In this document: positions 6,785 through 15,406 of the stretch, piece by piece
Layout of the letters: the number at the start of each line of letters is the position of its first letter
Numbering within the stretch: the stretch's first letter is position 1
Assembly: GCA_023229245.1 (NCBI GenBank)
Contig: JALNZU010000035.1
Location: 1 to 30,830, forward strand
Length of the DNA: 30,830 bases
Direction: 5' to 3'
Origin: Bacteroidales bacterium
Lineage (GTDB): Bacteria > Bacteroidota > Bacteroidia > Bacteroidales > F082
Notes under the pieces: model-generated
Database searches by the model: none
Told to the model about the DNA's origin: nothing
What the model saw: only the letters and a program-made list of their open reading frames with translations
Position numbers and translations under genes: made by a program

Positions 6785-7816
6785 TTAAAATGATACATAA
6801 AACAGTATTGTTGTATCACCTTTAAGGTCTTTAGGTGGCACAAAATCGGGTAGTTTATTTGCAACTTCCAAAGCTGCACTTTTATAATATTCACTTTTAA
6901 TGTTGCGTTGTTCGTTTTGTATTGAATCTAACTGTATATCTACGATTTTTCCAGTGAAATCGATTGTTAAAAGCGTTGCAACCTTAACATTTTGAAATTT
7001 ACCACGTAAACTATCAGGAAGATTCCTTTCATAAACAGAAAAATTAATTAGTGAGTTCATGAATTTTGTTGAATCATTCATGTCAAATTGATAAGTTGGC
7101 TTATATGATCTAACCAATTTTTTATGGGCTATGCCGGGAGAAATAACTAACACGATTAAGATGGCAAAAAATGAACCCATATTACTAAACATGTGCAAAT
7201 TAATCGATGGTATAAGTGAGTTGGATTTTTCTTTGAAATATCCTGCAAAAAGACCAGCAACTAAAGCTAAAGTAACGGTGAATAGTGTTTGATAAATGTT
7301 AACGGTTTTGATTGCAGTAAAATGAAGCAGGCTAAAAATTATGCTTGTTATAATAATTGGAAGCCAAAAAATCTTGTTTGATTTCTTAAATTTCTCAAAT
7401 GCAAAACCAATAATGGTTTGAATATAGCCCCTAAATACAATTTCTTCAACTATTGGAGCAAGTAATATTGTCAGTATAATTTTTTGGAGTAGATTAAAGT
7501 TTTTAAGGTAATCGTCTACATCAAACAAATACAAAAAAATGATATTTGATAACACTCCTAATATCAAACCAATTAATCTAGCATTTCGAGTAATTTCTTT
7601 TGGTACTTCATTTTTTTTAATAAAACCAAAATCTTTGAATTTTCCTTTATTGAAAAACTGTATAGCTACGAAAATCAGTAGCAACCAAATGAAATAATCT
7701 AAAATTTGTCCTATAAATTTAGACTTTATAGGCAACAATTTATTTGCGAACGGAATAATCAATAATAATAATACAATAAATATAATATTGAAAATTATAC
7801 TATTTTTTGACTTCAT
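6785..7816 (-). CDS. CPBP intramembrane protease fused to a TonB-C-like periplasmic domain
   Basis: A 343-residue protein. Residues 1-230 hold about seven or eight membrane helices with the CPBP (Abi/CAAX-like) motifs: EEIVFRG at 124-130 (catalytic Glu pair and Arg), SLLHF with His165, and NLHMFSN with His208. Such proteases process prenylated-type proteins in eukaryotes; in bacteria some act as bacteriocin self-immunity proteins. Residues about 245-343 are soluble and read KVATLLTIDFTGKIVDIQ, then KSAALEVANKLPDFVPP, which is the pattern of a TonB C-terminal domain. This tail is unusual for the family. The gene stands alone beside the second 250-bp repeat. Membrane protease is a firm call; the substrate and the role of the tail are unknown. 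Confidence 0.8.
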   Translation of the reverse strand: MKSKNSIIFNIIFIVLLLLIIPFANKLLPIKSKFIGQILDYFIWLLLIFVAIQFFNKGKFKDFGFIKKNEVPKEITRNARLIGLILGVLSNIIFLYLFDVDDYLKNFNLLQKIILTILLAPIVEEIVFRGYIQTIIGFAFEKFKKSNKIFWLPIIITSIIFSLLHFTAIKTVNIYQTLFTVTLALVAGLFAGYFKEKSNSLIPSINLHMFSNMGSFFAILIVLVISPGIAHKKLVRSYKPTYQFDMNDSTKFMNSLINFSVYERNLPDSLRGKFQNVKVATLLTIDFTGKIVDIQLDSIQNEQRNIKSEYYKSAALEVANKLPDFVPPKDLKGDTTILFYVSF

Positions 7817-8051
7817 AATATTAATTTTTTGTTAATAGCAGAAAAACAAGATTTGGTCTAATTCTTAAAATTAATACCATAATTGTAACGTATGTCAAAT
7901 CTCAAAACTTCATACTAATTTACAATCAAAAGTAACAAAAATTTAAATAACAATTATCTGCTAAGCCTTTCATGCAGAATGCGTTTACAAATATATTGAT
8001 GATTCAATAACATTGTCTGTAAAGGGCGCTCAACCATATAGATTAAAGCAC

Positions 8052-8301
8052 CCCAACTTAATCGAACTTATTCTTCCCTATCAAAAAGATATATTTTGTT
8101 ATGCAACAAGGAACAAACAGTTTGCGAAATAAGAATGTGTGGATGAGTTCATGGCAGCAACAAACAAATCGGTCTATCTGATTTATCAAGCAACAAAAGC
8201 TAATGCTTTTGCAAGGAATACAGTTAACTTTTTTTGTCGTCATCACTCAAATAGTTTTGTTTGACGTAGCAATGCTACAAAATATTTCATTAAAATACAA
8301 G
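8052..8301. repeat. 250-bp dispersed direct repeat, copy 2
   Basis: This is the partner of 1437-1686, in the same orientation at an offset of 6,615 bases with no gaps. The ten differences are all in 8052-8150 and are mainly G/A changes; 8151-8301 is identical to copy 1. It carries the same two hairpins. Flanking DNA differs from that of copy 1 on both sides, so the boundaries given are those of visible similarity. Confidence 0.85.
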
Positions 8302-8688
8302 CTATAAATATAAAATACTTTCAGCTAGCACTCAACAGATCGTTTATTATTGATTATCAATATGTTATAAATTATTTATAATTCGTTCTCATTTCGCTAC
8401 TGAAAAATGTTTATCAAGGCATCACAATAGGTTGATGATTCACTTGTTGGATGTTTTGTGTACTAGTTGCAAACATCGTATTATTTCACTACTGTCTGAA
8501 CAGCTATAGGTTCTGGTCGGGCTTTCGGTAAAAGATCACAAGAGAGTGTCTTCCGGTAAAATATATAAGCTTCAAATATTCAATCCCTATCTCACACGCA
8601 TATTCCTTTAGTGTTTTTCTATGGGAGGATGAATACCATATCGAATCATTGCAACCTGATCATAAAAGAGTAAAGCGAATAGCTATTC
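8302..8688. other. Gene-poor interval
   Basis: No convincing gene. On the minus strand an open stretch at about 8506-8658 reads ...RKTLKEYACEIGIEYLK and similar, but it has no start codon and no family I recognise; it may be a remnant. The left part is AT-rich spacer after the repeat. Confidence 0.5.
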
Positions 8689-9036
8689 TCAGTTGACTTT
8701 CTTCACAAACTCCGACTTTAGTGCCATGGCACCAAATCCGCTGATTTTACAGCTGATATTATGATCGCCTTCTGTCAGGCGAATATTTCTCACCTTAGTG
8801 CCTGCCTTTAGAGGCTTAGGAGCTCCTTTCACCGGCAGATCTTTGATGATCAGTATGGTATCTCCGTCTTGCAGTATATTTCCATGTGCGTCCAGCACTT
8901 GCAAGGTTCCATCTGAAGGGGCTTGCTCTTCTGGATTCCATTCGTAACCGCATTCCGGACAGGCAAACAAAACCGTTCCTGTCGAATAGCCATAAGGTGA
9001 GTTGCATTGAGGGCAGGGCTTCATACTATCAGGCAT
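8689..9036 (-). CDS. yjdM: Zinc-ribbon protein YjdM (PhnA-like)
   Basis: A 115-residue protein of the usual family length. The N-terminus is a zinc ribbon with two CxxC pairs (KPCPQCNSPYGY and FACPECGYEW), followed by the conserved PhnA domain (DAHGNILQDGDTILIIKDL, VKGAPKPLKAGTKVRNIRL). The family was once named alkylphosphonate uptake protein PhnA, but no phosphonate role is established and there are no phn genes here. The domain may bind metal or nucleic acid; the true function is unclear. A -7 promoter box is found 47 bases upstream of the start. It is a single-gene unit facing the same way as the SQR-type gene, separated from it by about 440 bases. Confidence 0.9.
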   Translation of the reverse strand: MPDSMKPCPQCNSPYGYSTGTVLFACPECGYEWNPEEQAPSDGTLQVLDAHGNILQDGDTILIIKDLPVKGAPKPLKAGTKVRNIRLTEGDHNISCKISGFGAMALKSEFVKKVN

Positions 9037-9474
9037 TTGTACAATTCTTTAGTGATTCAAATCAAGAGTAACCAATTTATCCCAAAGATAGCACTTATTT
9101 GAATAGTCCCGATGATCATAGAAAGTATAGCAGTTGTAGGAATGAACCTGAAATTCACATATAGTTTCCATCTATGTCAAATAAACTCGCAACACATCTG
9201 TGTCCAAGATACTTACAGTACGATCCGCAATATTTTACGGATATATACAGGATTCTCTGACGAATTAGATGGGTTGAGAAACCGATTTATGAATGTCCGC
9301 CAACGATAATACGCATTATCTTGAGGTTCAGCACTATGAATCGCCACAATTGCCATAGTACATTACGTCTCCAGAAACGGGTTTGCCTTGTAGGCACAGG
9401 TGGATACGATTCTTCAAAATATCCTCTGACTATATTTTTTGCCATAGCTCTATGTATTTCATTCTCTAAAAAAA
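9037..9474. other. Intergenic interval without a recognisable gene
   Basis: Apart from the putative promoter at 9083-9090 I see nothing supported. Short open frames at 9112-9309 and 9321-9524 on the plus strand have no family features and low-complexity or rare-codon translations; the latter runs into the SQR-type gene on the other strand. Confidence 0.55.
9083..9090 (-). promoter_or_regulatory. Putative Bacteroidota -7 box (TATCTTTG) for yjdM
   Basis: The minus strand reads TATCTTTG, an exact TAnnTTTG match, 46 bases before the ATG. No clean -33 TTTG is seen at the usual spacing. Confidence 0.45.
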
Positions 9475-10932
9475 TTATTCAGGTATCAACCACCAGAATG
9501 GATAGCCTTTTGCTTTGTGGATAAACATATAATGTAGGAATAGCTTCACCCAGTGTCCGGCTAATCCGGCTTCGCCTATTGTATAACTCAGATCGCGACC
9601 CCATTCGGGATATTTTTTCCAGTCGGGTACTATAGGGAATACCGTCATAGTAGCTGCGTTACCTTTCAACATTCCGTAACCGGCCGAGATGATACAAGCA
9701 GCACCCATCTTACCCATTGAGGCCTTATGTCTGAACTCTTTTCTACCATGCTTGATCATTCCTACTATATTTAATGCGATGACCTTTCCAATGACACCTG
9801 ACGGCATTCCTGTTCTGGGAGGTGCCGGAGTGATGAGCGTACCATTAGGACTTCGCAAAGGTTTGGAGATCATATGAGGTGGGGCAAAGGCGATACCGGC
9901 CGCAAAGATGTTAGGATAATCCGGATTTTGATAGGTGGACGGCCAGTCATCCACACTCCAGTCTTCAAAATCTTTGGCACTATAGTCGGCATCCACCTTC
10001 ATAAAGCCGTTGGGTGCAAACAAATTGGAACTGATATCAAGGCCGTTCTTGTCGTAAGCTTTCAAATCCACTCCCGAAAAAGGAGGTATCAGCATAGCAA
10101 AATCAAAGGGTTCCGATTTTTGATCTCCGTCCAATGTCTCATAGTAAGCCATACCTTTTTCGATCTTGTTCACTCCCGCTCTTTTAATCCATTTGATACC
10201 GTATTCGGCAAAGATTGACTCACTGAAAACTTTAATCGGTATCACGTATCCTCCACGTTTGATAAAAGCACCACCCATGCCAAAGTCGCCTAATTCGTAT
10301 TCGTTGGATATCCATGTGATATCGGCCTGTTCCTGTAGTCCTAACTTTTTGATGGTATGAGCTATGTTCAGTGCATACTCGAAGGCAGCTCCCTGACAAG
10401 TGGCAGTAGCATGACCTGTACCTATCAGAAATCGAAGATGTTCGCCTTGTCTCATACGGGCAAAGCACTGCTGTAGTTGTTCCCAGGCATGAGCTGCATG
10501 GTCGCACGAACAAACCGAAACGGTGTGTTTATCAGGTCCAAGGCCTTCGGTAGCGCTAAAGTCAAGCTTAGGCCCGGTGGCGTTAACCAAATAATCGTAG
10601 CCTACTAATTCAGTATCGCCTTTTCGAGCTTTTGATGTGTATTCTATGGCTACACAAGGACTTCCAAGCTCGGCACAACCTTCGGGATAAATAGCAGTGG
10701 CTTTTGCTTGCCGAAAATCTATCTTCCAACGATCATACACAGGCTTTAACTTAAATCGTACCTGATCTATACTCATCTTCCCAATGCCTACCCAAATATT
10801 AGAGGGGATCCATTGATAATACTGTGCCGGGCTGATGACAACTACCTCATGTTTCTTACCTAATTTTTTCTTGAGAAAAGCAGCACAGGTATGCCCCGAG
10901 ATTCCGGCGCCAAGTACTACAACTCTTACCAT
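9475..10932 (-). CDS. Sulfide:quinone oxidoreductase-type FAD flavoprotein
   Basis: A 485-residue protein of the two-dinucleotide-binding-domain family. GAGISG at 8-13 is the FAD-binding P-loop, and DYLVNATGP at 113-121 is the second conserved strand. SQR enzymes oxidise sulfide and pass electrons to membrane quinone using two or three redox Cys. Candidates here are Cys141/143 (SVCSCDHA), Cys179 (TCQGAAFEY) and Cys413 (AACIISAGYG). NPDYPNIFAAGIAF carries the FAD-contacting DD/GD-like end motif. The C-terminal 40 residues (LAGHWVKLFLHYMF, YPFWWLIPE) look amphipathic or membrane-binding. Length fits the longer SQR-like group. No sulfur genes are near. A related type II NADH dehydrogenase is less likely because of the Cys set. 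The substrate is inferred. Confidence 0.75.
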   Translation of the reverse strand: MVRVVVLGAGISGHTCAAFLKKKLGKKHEVVVISPAQYYQWIPSNIWVGIGKMSIDQVRFKLKPVYDRWKIDFRQAKATAIYPEGCAELGSPCVAIEYTSKARKGDTELVGYDYLVNATGPKLDFSATEGLGPDKHTVSVCSCDHAAHAWEQLQQCFARMRQGEHLRFLIGTGHATATCQGAAFEYALNIAHTIKKLGLQEQADITWISNEYELGDFGMGGAFIKRGGYVIPIKVFSESIFAEYGIKWIKRAGVNKIEKGMAYYETLDGDQKSEPFDFAMLIPPFSGVDLKAYDKNGLDISSNLFAPNGFMKVDADYSAKDFEDWSVDDWPSTYQNPDYPNIFAAGIAFAPPHMISKPLRSPNGTLITPAPPRTGMPSGVIGKVIALNIVGMIKHGRKEFRHKASMGKMGAACIISAGYGMLKGNAATMTVFPIVPDWKKYPEWGRDLSYTIGEAGLAGHWVKLFLHYMFIHKAKGYPFWWLIPE

Positions 10933-11268
10933 AACATATTGTTTTAATTGCAGTTAGATTTTTTTTCTTACACGAAATAAAAATACGGTTAATCTGCTGA
11001 ATACGCAAACAAAATCTCACTTTTTTATCAATACCGATGGTGATACGATTTTTTTTATGCTTTCAATCCTTGCCTTTTGTATTCTACATAAGCAGTATTT
11101 CATCCACAAAACACGTGTCATCCAAACTTATAATGTCTTAATACAGCTGTATTCATTCAAAAAATGATAAAAATTCAGTTTTTCTCTAAATCGTTTTAGC
11201 TTTTTTATATTTTTGTATTTATTAGTCGCCCTATTTGTTTTCGCTTAACACAACAGTTATCAGACGAT
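10933..11268. other. Divergent intergenic region between the SQR-type gene and the ROK/GH92 pair
   Basis: A 336-base AT-rich spacer that should hold promoters for both directions. A TATTTTTG box is seen for the ROK gene (11208-11215), and the minus strand has a weaker TATTTTTA at about 10983-10990 for the SQR-type gene. No operator repeat or RNA gene was recognised. Confidence 0.5.
11208..11215 (+). promoter_or_regulatory. Putative -7 box (TATTTTTG) for the ROK-GH92 operon
   Basis: Exact TAnnTTTG match 53 bases before the ATG at 11269. The surroundings are T-rich, so a chance match is possible. Confidence 0.4.
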
Positions 11269-12399
11269 ATGAGAGAGAGGCTTTCTTTTCCACCCACTGT
11301 GATGACTTTGGATGCCGGAGGTACTCATTTTGTTTTTTCAGCCATACGGGATGCCATTGAGGTTGTAAGTCCAATCACTTACCCATCTTATGCCGATGAT
11401 TTGCAGCGTTGTCTTCAAACAATCATACAAGGTTTTGAGGCTGTGTATGCCCAATTAGGCAATACAGCTTCGGCCATCAGCTTTGCCTTTCCGGGCCCAG
11501 CCGATTATGCGGCAGGCATCATTGGAGATTTAGGTAATCTGCCTGCATTCAGAGGTGGAGTTGCATTAGGTCCAATGTTGGAGGAACATTTTAATATTCC
11601 GGTATTCATCAATAACGATGGGGATTTGTTCACATACGGCGAGGCACAATACGGCTTGCTGCCTTATCTCAACCACAAATTAGAAAAATACGGAAGTCAG
11701 AAGCAGTTTCACAACCTGATAGGTGTAACCATAGGAACAGGATTTGGTGGCGGAATAGTACGTAATAACGAGCTGTGGTCAGGCGACAATGGAGCCGGAG
11801 CAGAAATATGGCTGATGCGAAACCCACTCAACGAAAAATGGTTCGCCGAAGAAAGTCTCAGTATCAGGGCTGTGACACAAACCTACTACCAATTAGCATT
11901 TGAAAACGGATATAATAAGCTGCAACCATTTGATATATTTCAAATTGCAATGGGCCGTAAGGCAGGAAACCAAAAAGCAGCAGTCAAAGCTTTTGAGTTA
12001 GTTGGCGAAGCATTGGGATTTGTCATAGCCGAACTGATCACTATACTTGATGCTTCGGTGGTGATAGGTGGCGGCATATCCAATGCTGCACCCTTGTTCC
12101 TGCCAAAAACAATGGAAGTGATCAATAGCTGTTACGAATCTGTACAAGGCAAACAGGTGCCACGCCTTGAATCAAAAATAGTGAACCTGACTAATGAAAG
12201 AGCATTGAAAGAGATCCTTCAACAAACCGGGAATCTAATTGAGATACCATTCAGCACAAAAAAGGTGTCGTACAATCCATTAAAATGGGTGGGAATAGGA
12301 ACTACCATATTAGGAACAAATAAAGCAGTAGCTTTGGGTGCTTATGCGTTTGCTGTCTATCAGCTGAACAAAATAACTTCCGCTGGCTTGCGCTCCTAA
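11269..12399 (+). CDS. ROK-family sugar kinase-like protein
   Basis: A 376-residue actin-fold (ROK) protein. The phosphate-1 motif is TLDAGGTHF at 13-21, the sugar-binding/catalytic Asp is in INNDGDLFTYGEA (Asp117), and the phosphate-2 motif is GVTIGTGFGGG at 152-162. GAGAEIWL (about 175-182) replaces the usual GEIGH, and the ROK zinc motif (CxCGxxGCxE) is missing. The C-terminal adenosine region is VVIGGGISNA. ROK enzymes phosphorylate glucose, mannose, fructose or N-acylated hexosamines. The next gene, 25 bases downstream, is a GH92 alpha-mannosidase, so mannose is the natural guess for substrate. With the zinc site lost, the family member and specificity remain unsure. No DNA-binding N-terminus is present, so it is not a NagC-type repressor. 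Confidence 0.8.
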   Translation: MRERLSFPPTVMTLDAGGTHFVFSAIRDAIEVVSPITYPSYADDLQRCLQTIIQGFEAVYAQLGNTASAISFAFPGPADYAAGIIGDLGNLPAFRGGVALGPMLEEHFNIPVFINNDGDLFTYGEAQYGLLPYLNHKLEKYGSQKQFHNLIGVTIGTGFGGGIVRNNELWSGDNGAGAEIWLMRNPLNEKWFAEESLSIRAVTQTYYQLAFENGYNKLQPFDIFQIAMGRKAGNQKAAVKAFELVGEALGFVIAELITILDASVVIGGGISNAAPLFLPKTMEVINSCYESVQGKQVPRLESKIVNLTNERALKEILQQTGNLIEIPFSTKKVSYNPLKWVGIGTTILGTNKAVALGAYAFAVYQLNKITSAGLRS

Positions 12400-12424
12400 A
12401 GCAATAATAAAATCTTTGCTTGCC

Positions 12425-15355
12425 ATGAAAAAAAAATTCTCTGTAATCCTTTTAGTTACAATATCGCTTCTACAGGCTTGTACTGATGTTACTATCAATG
12501 AGCCGGCCTCTTTTATTGACCCTTTCATAGGTACTGACGGACATGGGCACACCTATCCGGGTGCAGCTACCCCTTTTGGTATGGTACAGCTCAGTCCGCA
12601 AACCCGCCTTGACGGATGGGACGGTTGTTCAGGCTACCATTATACCGACAGCATATTGTACGGTTTTGCACATACCGCACTCAACGGAACAGGAGTAAGC
12701 GATTATGGCGACATACTGCTAATGCCTGTAGTAGGTGAACCTGCCTTTGCCAACACCCAATACAACTCATCTTTCAGTAAAGAAAACGAATATGCCGAAG
12801 CTGGTTACTACAGCGTGTTTTTGGATGAGTCACAAGTATGGGCAGAAATGACTGCTACAACCAGAGTAGGCTATCATCGCTATACCTTCCCCGAAACAGA
12901 ACAGGCTCATATTATCATTGATCTGACTCATCGTGATTTTGTAGTAGACTCATGGATAGAATTTATCAGCCCGACAGAAATACGGGGTATGCGCCGATCA
13001 AGCAACTGGGCTAAAGACATGGTATGGTTTTTTTATATGGAGTTTTCCAACCCTTTTAAAACTAAAGGAATAGCTATAAACAACCAAATCCAACAAGGAT
13101 CGGAAAAGGCGAGCGGCAACCATATCAAAGCTTTTGTAGGCTTTGATACTGAAGCGGGTAAAACTATAGAAGTAAAAGTAGCTCTCTCGGCTGTAGATAC
13201 GGAAGGGGCTTTACAAAATCTCAAAGCCGAACTACCGGAATGGGGTTTCGAGGCTGTCAGAAAACAGGCTTATGACACCTGGAATGCTGAAGTAGGAAAG
13301 ATCAAGGTGAAAGGAGGCACCGCTGAGCAGAACAAGGTATTTTATACTGCCATGTATCATGCCATGCTACAACCAAATACCTTTACCGATATTGATGGCA
13401 GATACAGGGGTATGGACAGAAAAATTCATCAGGCCGGCAGCTTTACTCAATACACAGTTTTCTCACTTTGGGACACCTATAGAGCATGGCATCCCTTGAT
13501 GACGATCATCGAACAGAAGCGAAGCAATGAGTTTATCCGGTCTATGCTGCGCATGTATGAGCAGGGAGGTTTATTACCCATATGGGAATTGGCCGGAAAC
13601 GAAACGTATTGCATGATAGGAAATCATAGCATATCCGTGATAACCGATGCCTGGATGAAGGGGATACGTGGCTTCGATGGTGATCAAGCCTTAGATGCGA
13701 TGCTGCATAGTGTCTCCACCGACAGATCGGGCTTAGATGCATATAGACAGGACGGATATATAGCTGGCGACAAAGAGCATGAATCCATTTCCAAAACCCT
13801 AGAATATGCCTATAATGACTGGTGTATAGCTATGATGGCCAAAGATATGGGACGTGAACAAGTATATCATGAATATATCCGACGAGCTCAGTCATGGAAA
13901 AATATCTTCAATCCGCAAACAGGCTTTATGCGTCCTAAGTTGAATAGCAACTGGCTGAACCCTTTCGATCCAACAGTGGTGGACTGGCATTTTACCGAAG
14001 CGAACTCATGGCATTATAGTTTTTATGTGCCACAGGATATCAGTGGTTTTATTGAGTTACATGGCGGTAAGGAAAAATTAGAGGCGAAGATAGATGAGTT
14101 GTTTACAACGGAGACAGATGTGGGAGGGCGCGATATGAAAGATATTACAGGACTGATCGGGCAGTATGCGCAAGGCAATGAGCCCAGCCATCATATGGCA
14201 TACTTGTATAATTATGTGAACCGTCCGTGGAAGACACAAGAGCGCGTCAGGCAGATCATGGACGAGCTATATACCCATCATCCTGATGGCCTGAGCGGTA
14301 ATGAAGACTGCGGCCAGATGTCAGCATGGCTGATCATGAGTGCGATGGGTTTTTATCCTGTGACACCCGGTTCAACTACTTATGTCGTAGGAACACCATG
14401 GTTCCCCGAAACTATCATAAATCTTGAGAATGGCAATCAGTTTATCATCAGGGCAAAAAGCCTCAGCAAACAGAATTTTTACATACAATCAGCCAGCTAT
14501 AACGGGCAGCCATTTCATAATTCGTTTATCACACATGATATGATCATGCAGGGTGGTGAGCTTGAGTTTGTGATGGGTGACAAACCCGGCAAGTGGGCTA
14601 TAGCTGACGAAAACATACCTGTTTCTGCTATAAAAGATGAACTGATCCTGCCGGTACCTTATTTCATTTCTGACACAGAAAAAATAAAAGACAGGCTTGA
14701 GGTTGCTATAGCTACTATAGTGCCCGACTGTGAGATATATTATACGCTTGATGGTTCTGTGCCTGACACAAATACTTTATCTTATTCGGCACCTGTACAA
14801 ATGACCGAGGCGGGTACTATCAGGGCGGTAGCATGGAAAGAGGACTATGGATACAGCCGTATAGCTGAAAGCAAGTATGTGAAGCTTACTCTTGACCGCC
14901 ATATTGAGCTATTGTCGGTACCACATCCTAATTATCAGGCTAGTGGACCAGAAGCCTTGATTGACGGCTTACGCGGCGCATCAAACTGGCGGTTAGGGGG
15001 ATGGATGGGATTTCAAGGAAAAGACATGGAAACGGTGATAGACCTGGAGACTATACAGCCTATCCGTACACTGGCAGCAGGTTTTGTGCAGGATATACGC
15101 TCATGGATTTGGATGCCCACAGAAGTCAGGTTTTACGTGTCTGATGATGGACAAGAATACACACATATCACCACAGTAAAAAACAAGCTTTCAGATACTG
15201 ATTACGAGATACATATGATGGATCTTGGAGCTAAGGTAAATACCAATGGACGGTATGTGAAAATGGTGGCAAAAAATTACGGGACCATACCCGAATGGCA
15301 TTTAGGTGCCGGTGGTGATGCATATATTTTTGCAGATGAGATTATCATTGAGTAA
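12425..15355 (+). CDS. GH92 family alpha-1,2-mannosidase, lipoprotein with discoidin tail
   Basis: A 976-residue protein counted from MKKKFSVILL at 12425; the ATG nine bases upstream would spoil the signal peptide. The lipobox LLQAC puts the lipidated Cys at 19, so it is an envelope lipoprotein. The GH92 core covers about 25-740 with family hallmarks: FIDPFIGTDGHGHTYPGA, GMVQLSPQTR, FAHTALNGTG, TVFSLWDTYRAWHPL, and GNEDCGQMSAW, where Glu627 is the probable general acid. About 755-815 is a chitobiase-like bridge (IYYTLDGSVPDT), and about 825-976 an F5/8 type C (discoidin) carbohydrate-binding domain (ALIDGLRGASNWRLGGWMGF). GH92 enzymes are calcium-dependent exo-acting mannosidases that trim alpha-mannosides from glycoproteins. 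No SusC/SusD pair is adjacent. Confidence 0.93.
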   Translation: MKKKFSVILLVTISLLQACTDVTINEPASFIDPFIGTDGHGHTYPGAATPFGMVQLSPQTRLDGWDGCSGYHYTDSILYGFAHTALNGTGVSDYGDILLMPVVGEPAFANTQYNSSFSKENEYAEAGYYSVFLDESQVWAEMTATTRVGYHRYTFPETEQAHIIIDLTHRDFVVDSWIEFISPTEIRGMRRSSNWAKDMVWFFYMEFSNPFKTKGIAINNQIQQGSEKASGNHIKAFVGFDTEAGKTIEVKVALSAVDTEGALQNLKAELPEWGFEAVRKQAYDTWNAEVGKIKVKGGTAEQNKVFYTAMYHAMLQPNTFTDIDGRYRGMDRKIHQAGSFTQYTVFSLWDTYRAWHPLMTIIEQKRSNEFIRSMLRMYEQGGLLPIWELAGNETYCMIGNHSISVITDAWMKGIRGFDGDQALDAMLHSVSTDRSGLDAYRQDGYIAGDKEHESISKTLEYAYNDWCIAMMAKDMGREQVYHEYIRRAQSWKNIFNPQTGFMRPKLNSNWLNPFDPTVVDWHFTEANSWHYSFYVPQDISGFIELHGGKEKLEAKIDELFTTETDVGGRDMKDITGLIGQYAQGNEPSHHMAYLYNYVNRPWKTQERVRQIMDELYTHHPDGLSGNEDCGQMSAWLIMSAMGFYPVTPGSTTYVVGTPWFPETIINLENGNQFIIRAKSLSKQNFYIQSASYNGQPFHNSFITHDMIMQGGELEFVMGDKPGKWAIADENIPVSAIKDELILPVPYFISDTEKIKDRLEVAIATIVPDCEIYYTLDGSVPDTNTLSYSAPVQMTEAGTIRAVAWKEDYGYSRIAESKYVKLTLDRHIELLSVPHPNYQASGPEALIDGLRGASNWRLGGWMGFQGKDMETVIDLETIQPIRTLAAGFVQDIRSWIWMPTEVRFYVSDDGQEYTHITTVKNKLSDTDYEIHMMDLGAKVNTNGRYVKMVAKNYGTIPEWHLGAGGDAYIFADEIIIE

Positions 15356-15406
15356 ATCGACCAAATGATGTGCTATTTCAAATAAGGGTTGTGTCTTTTA
15401 AGGAAT

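Noticed and set aside
8506..8658. Open minus-strand stretch without start codon
   Set aside because: No start codon and no recognisable domain; reported only as part of the gene-poor interval.
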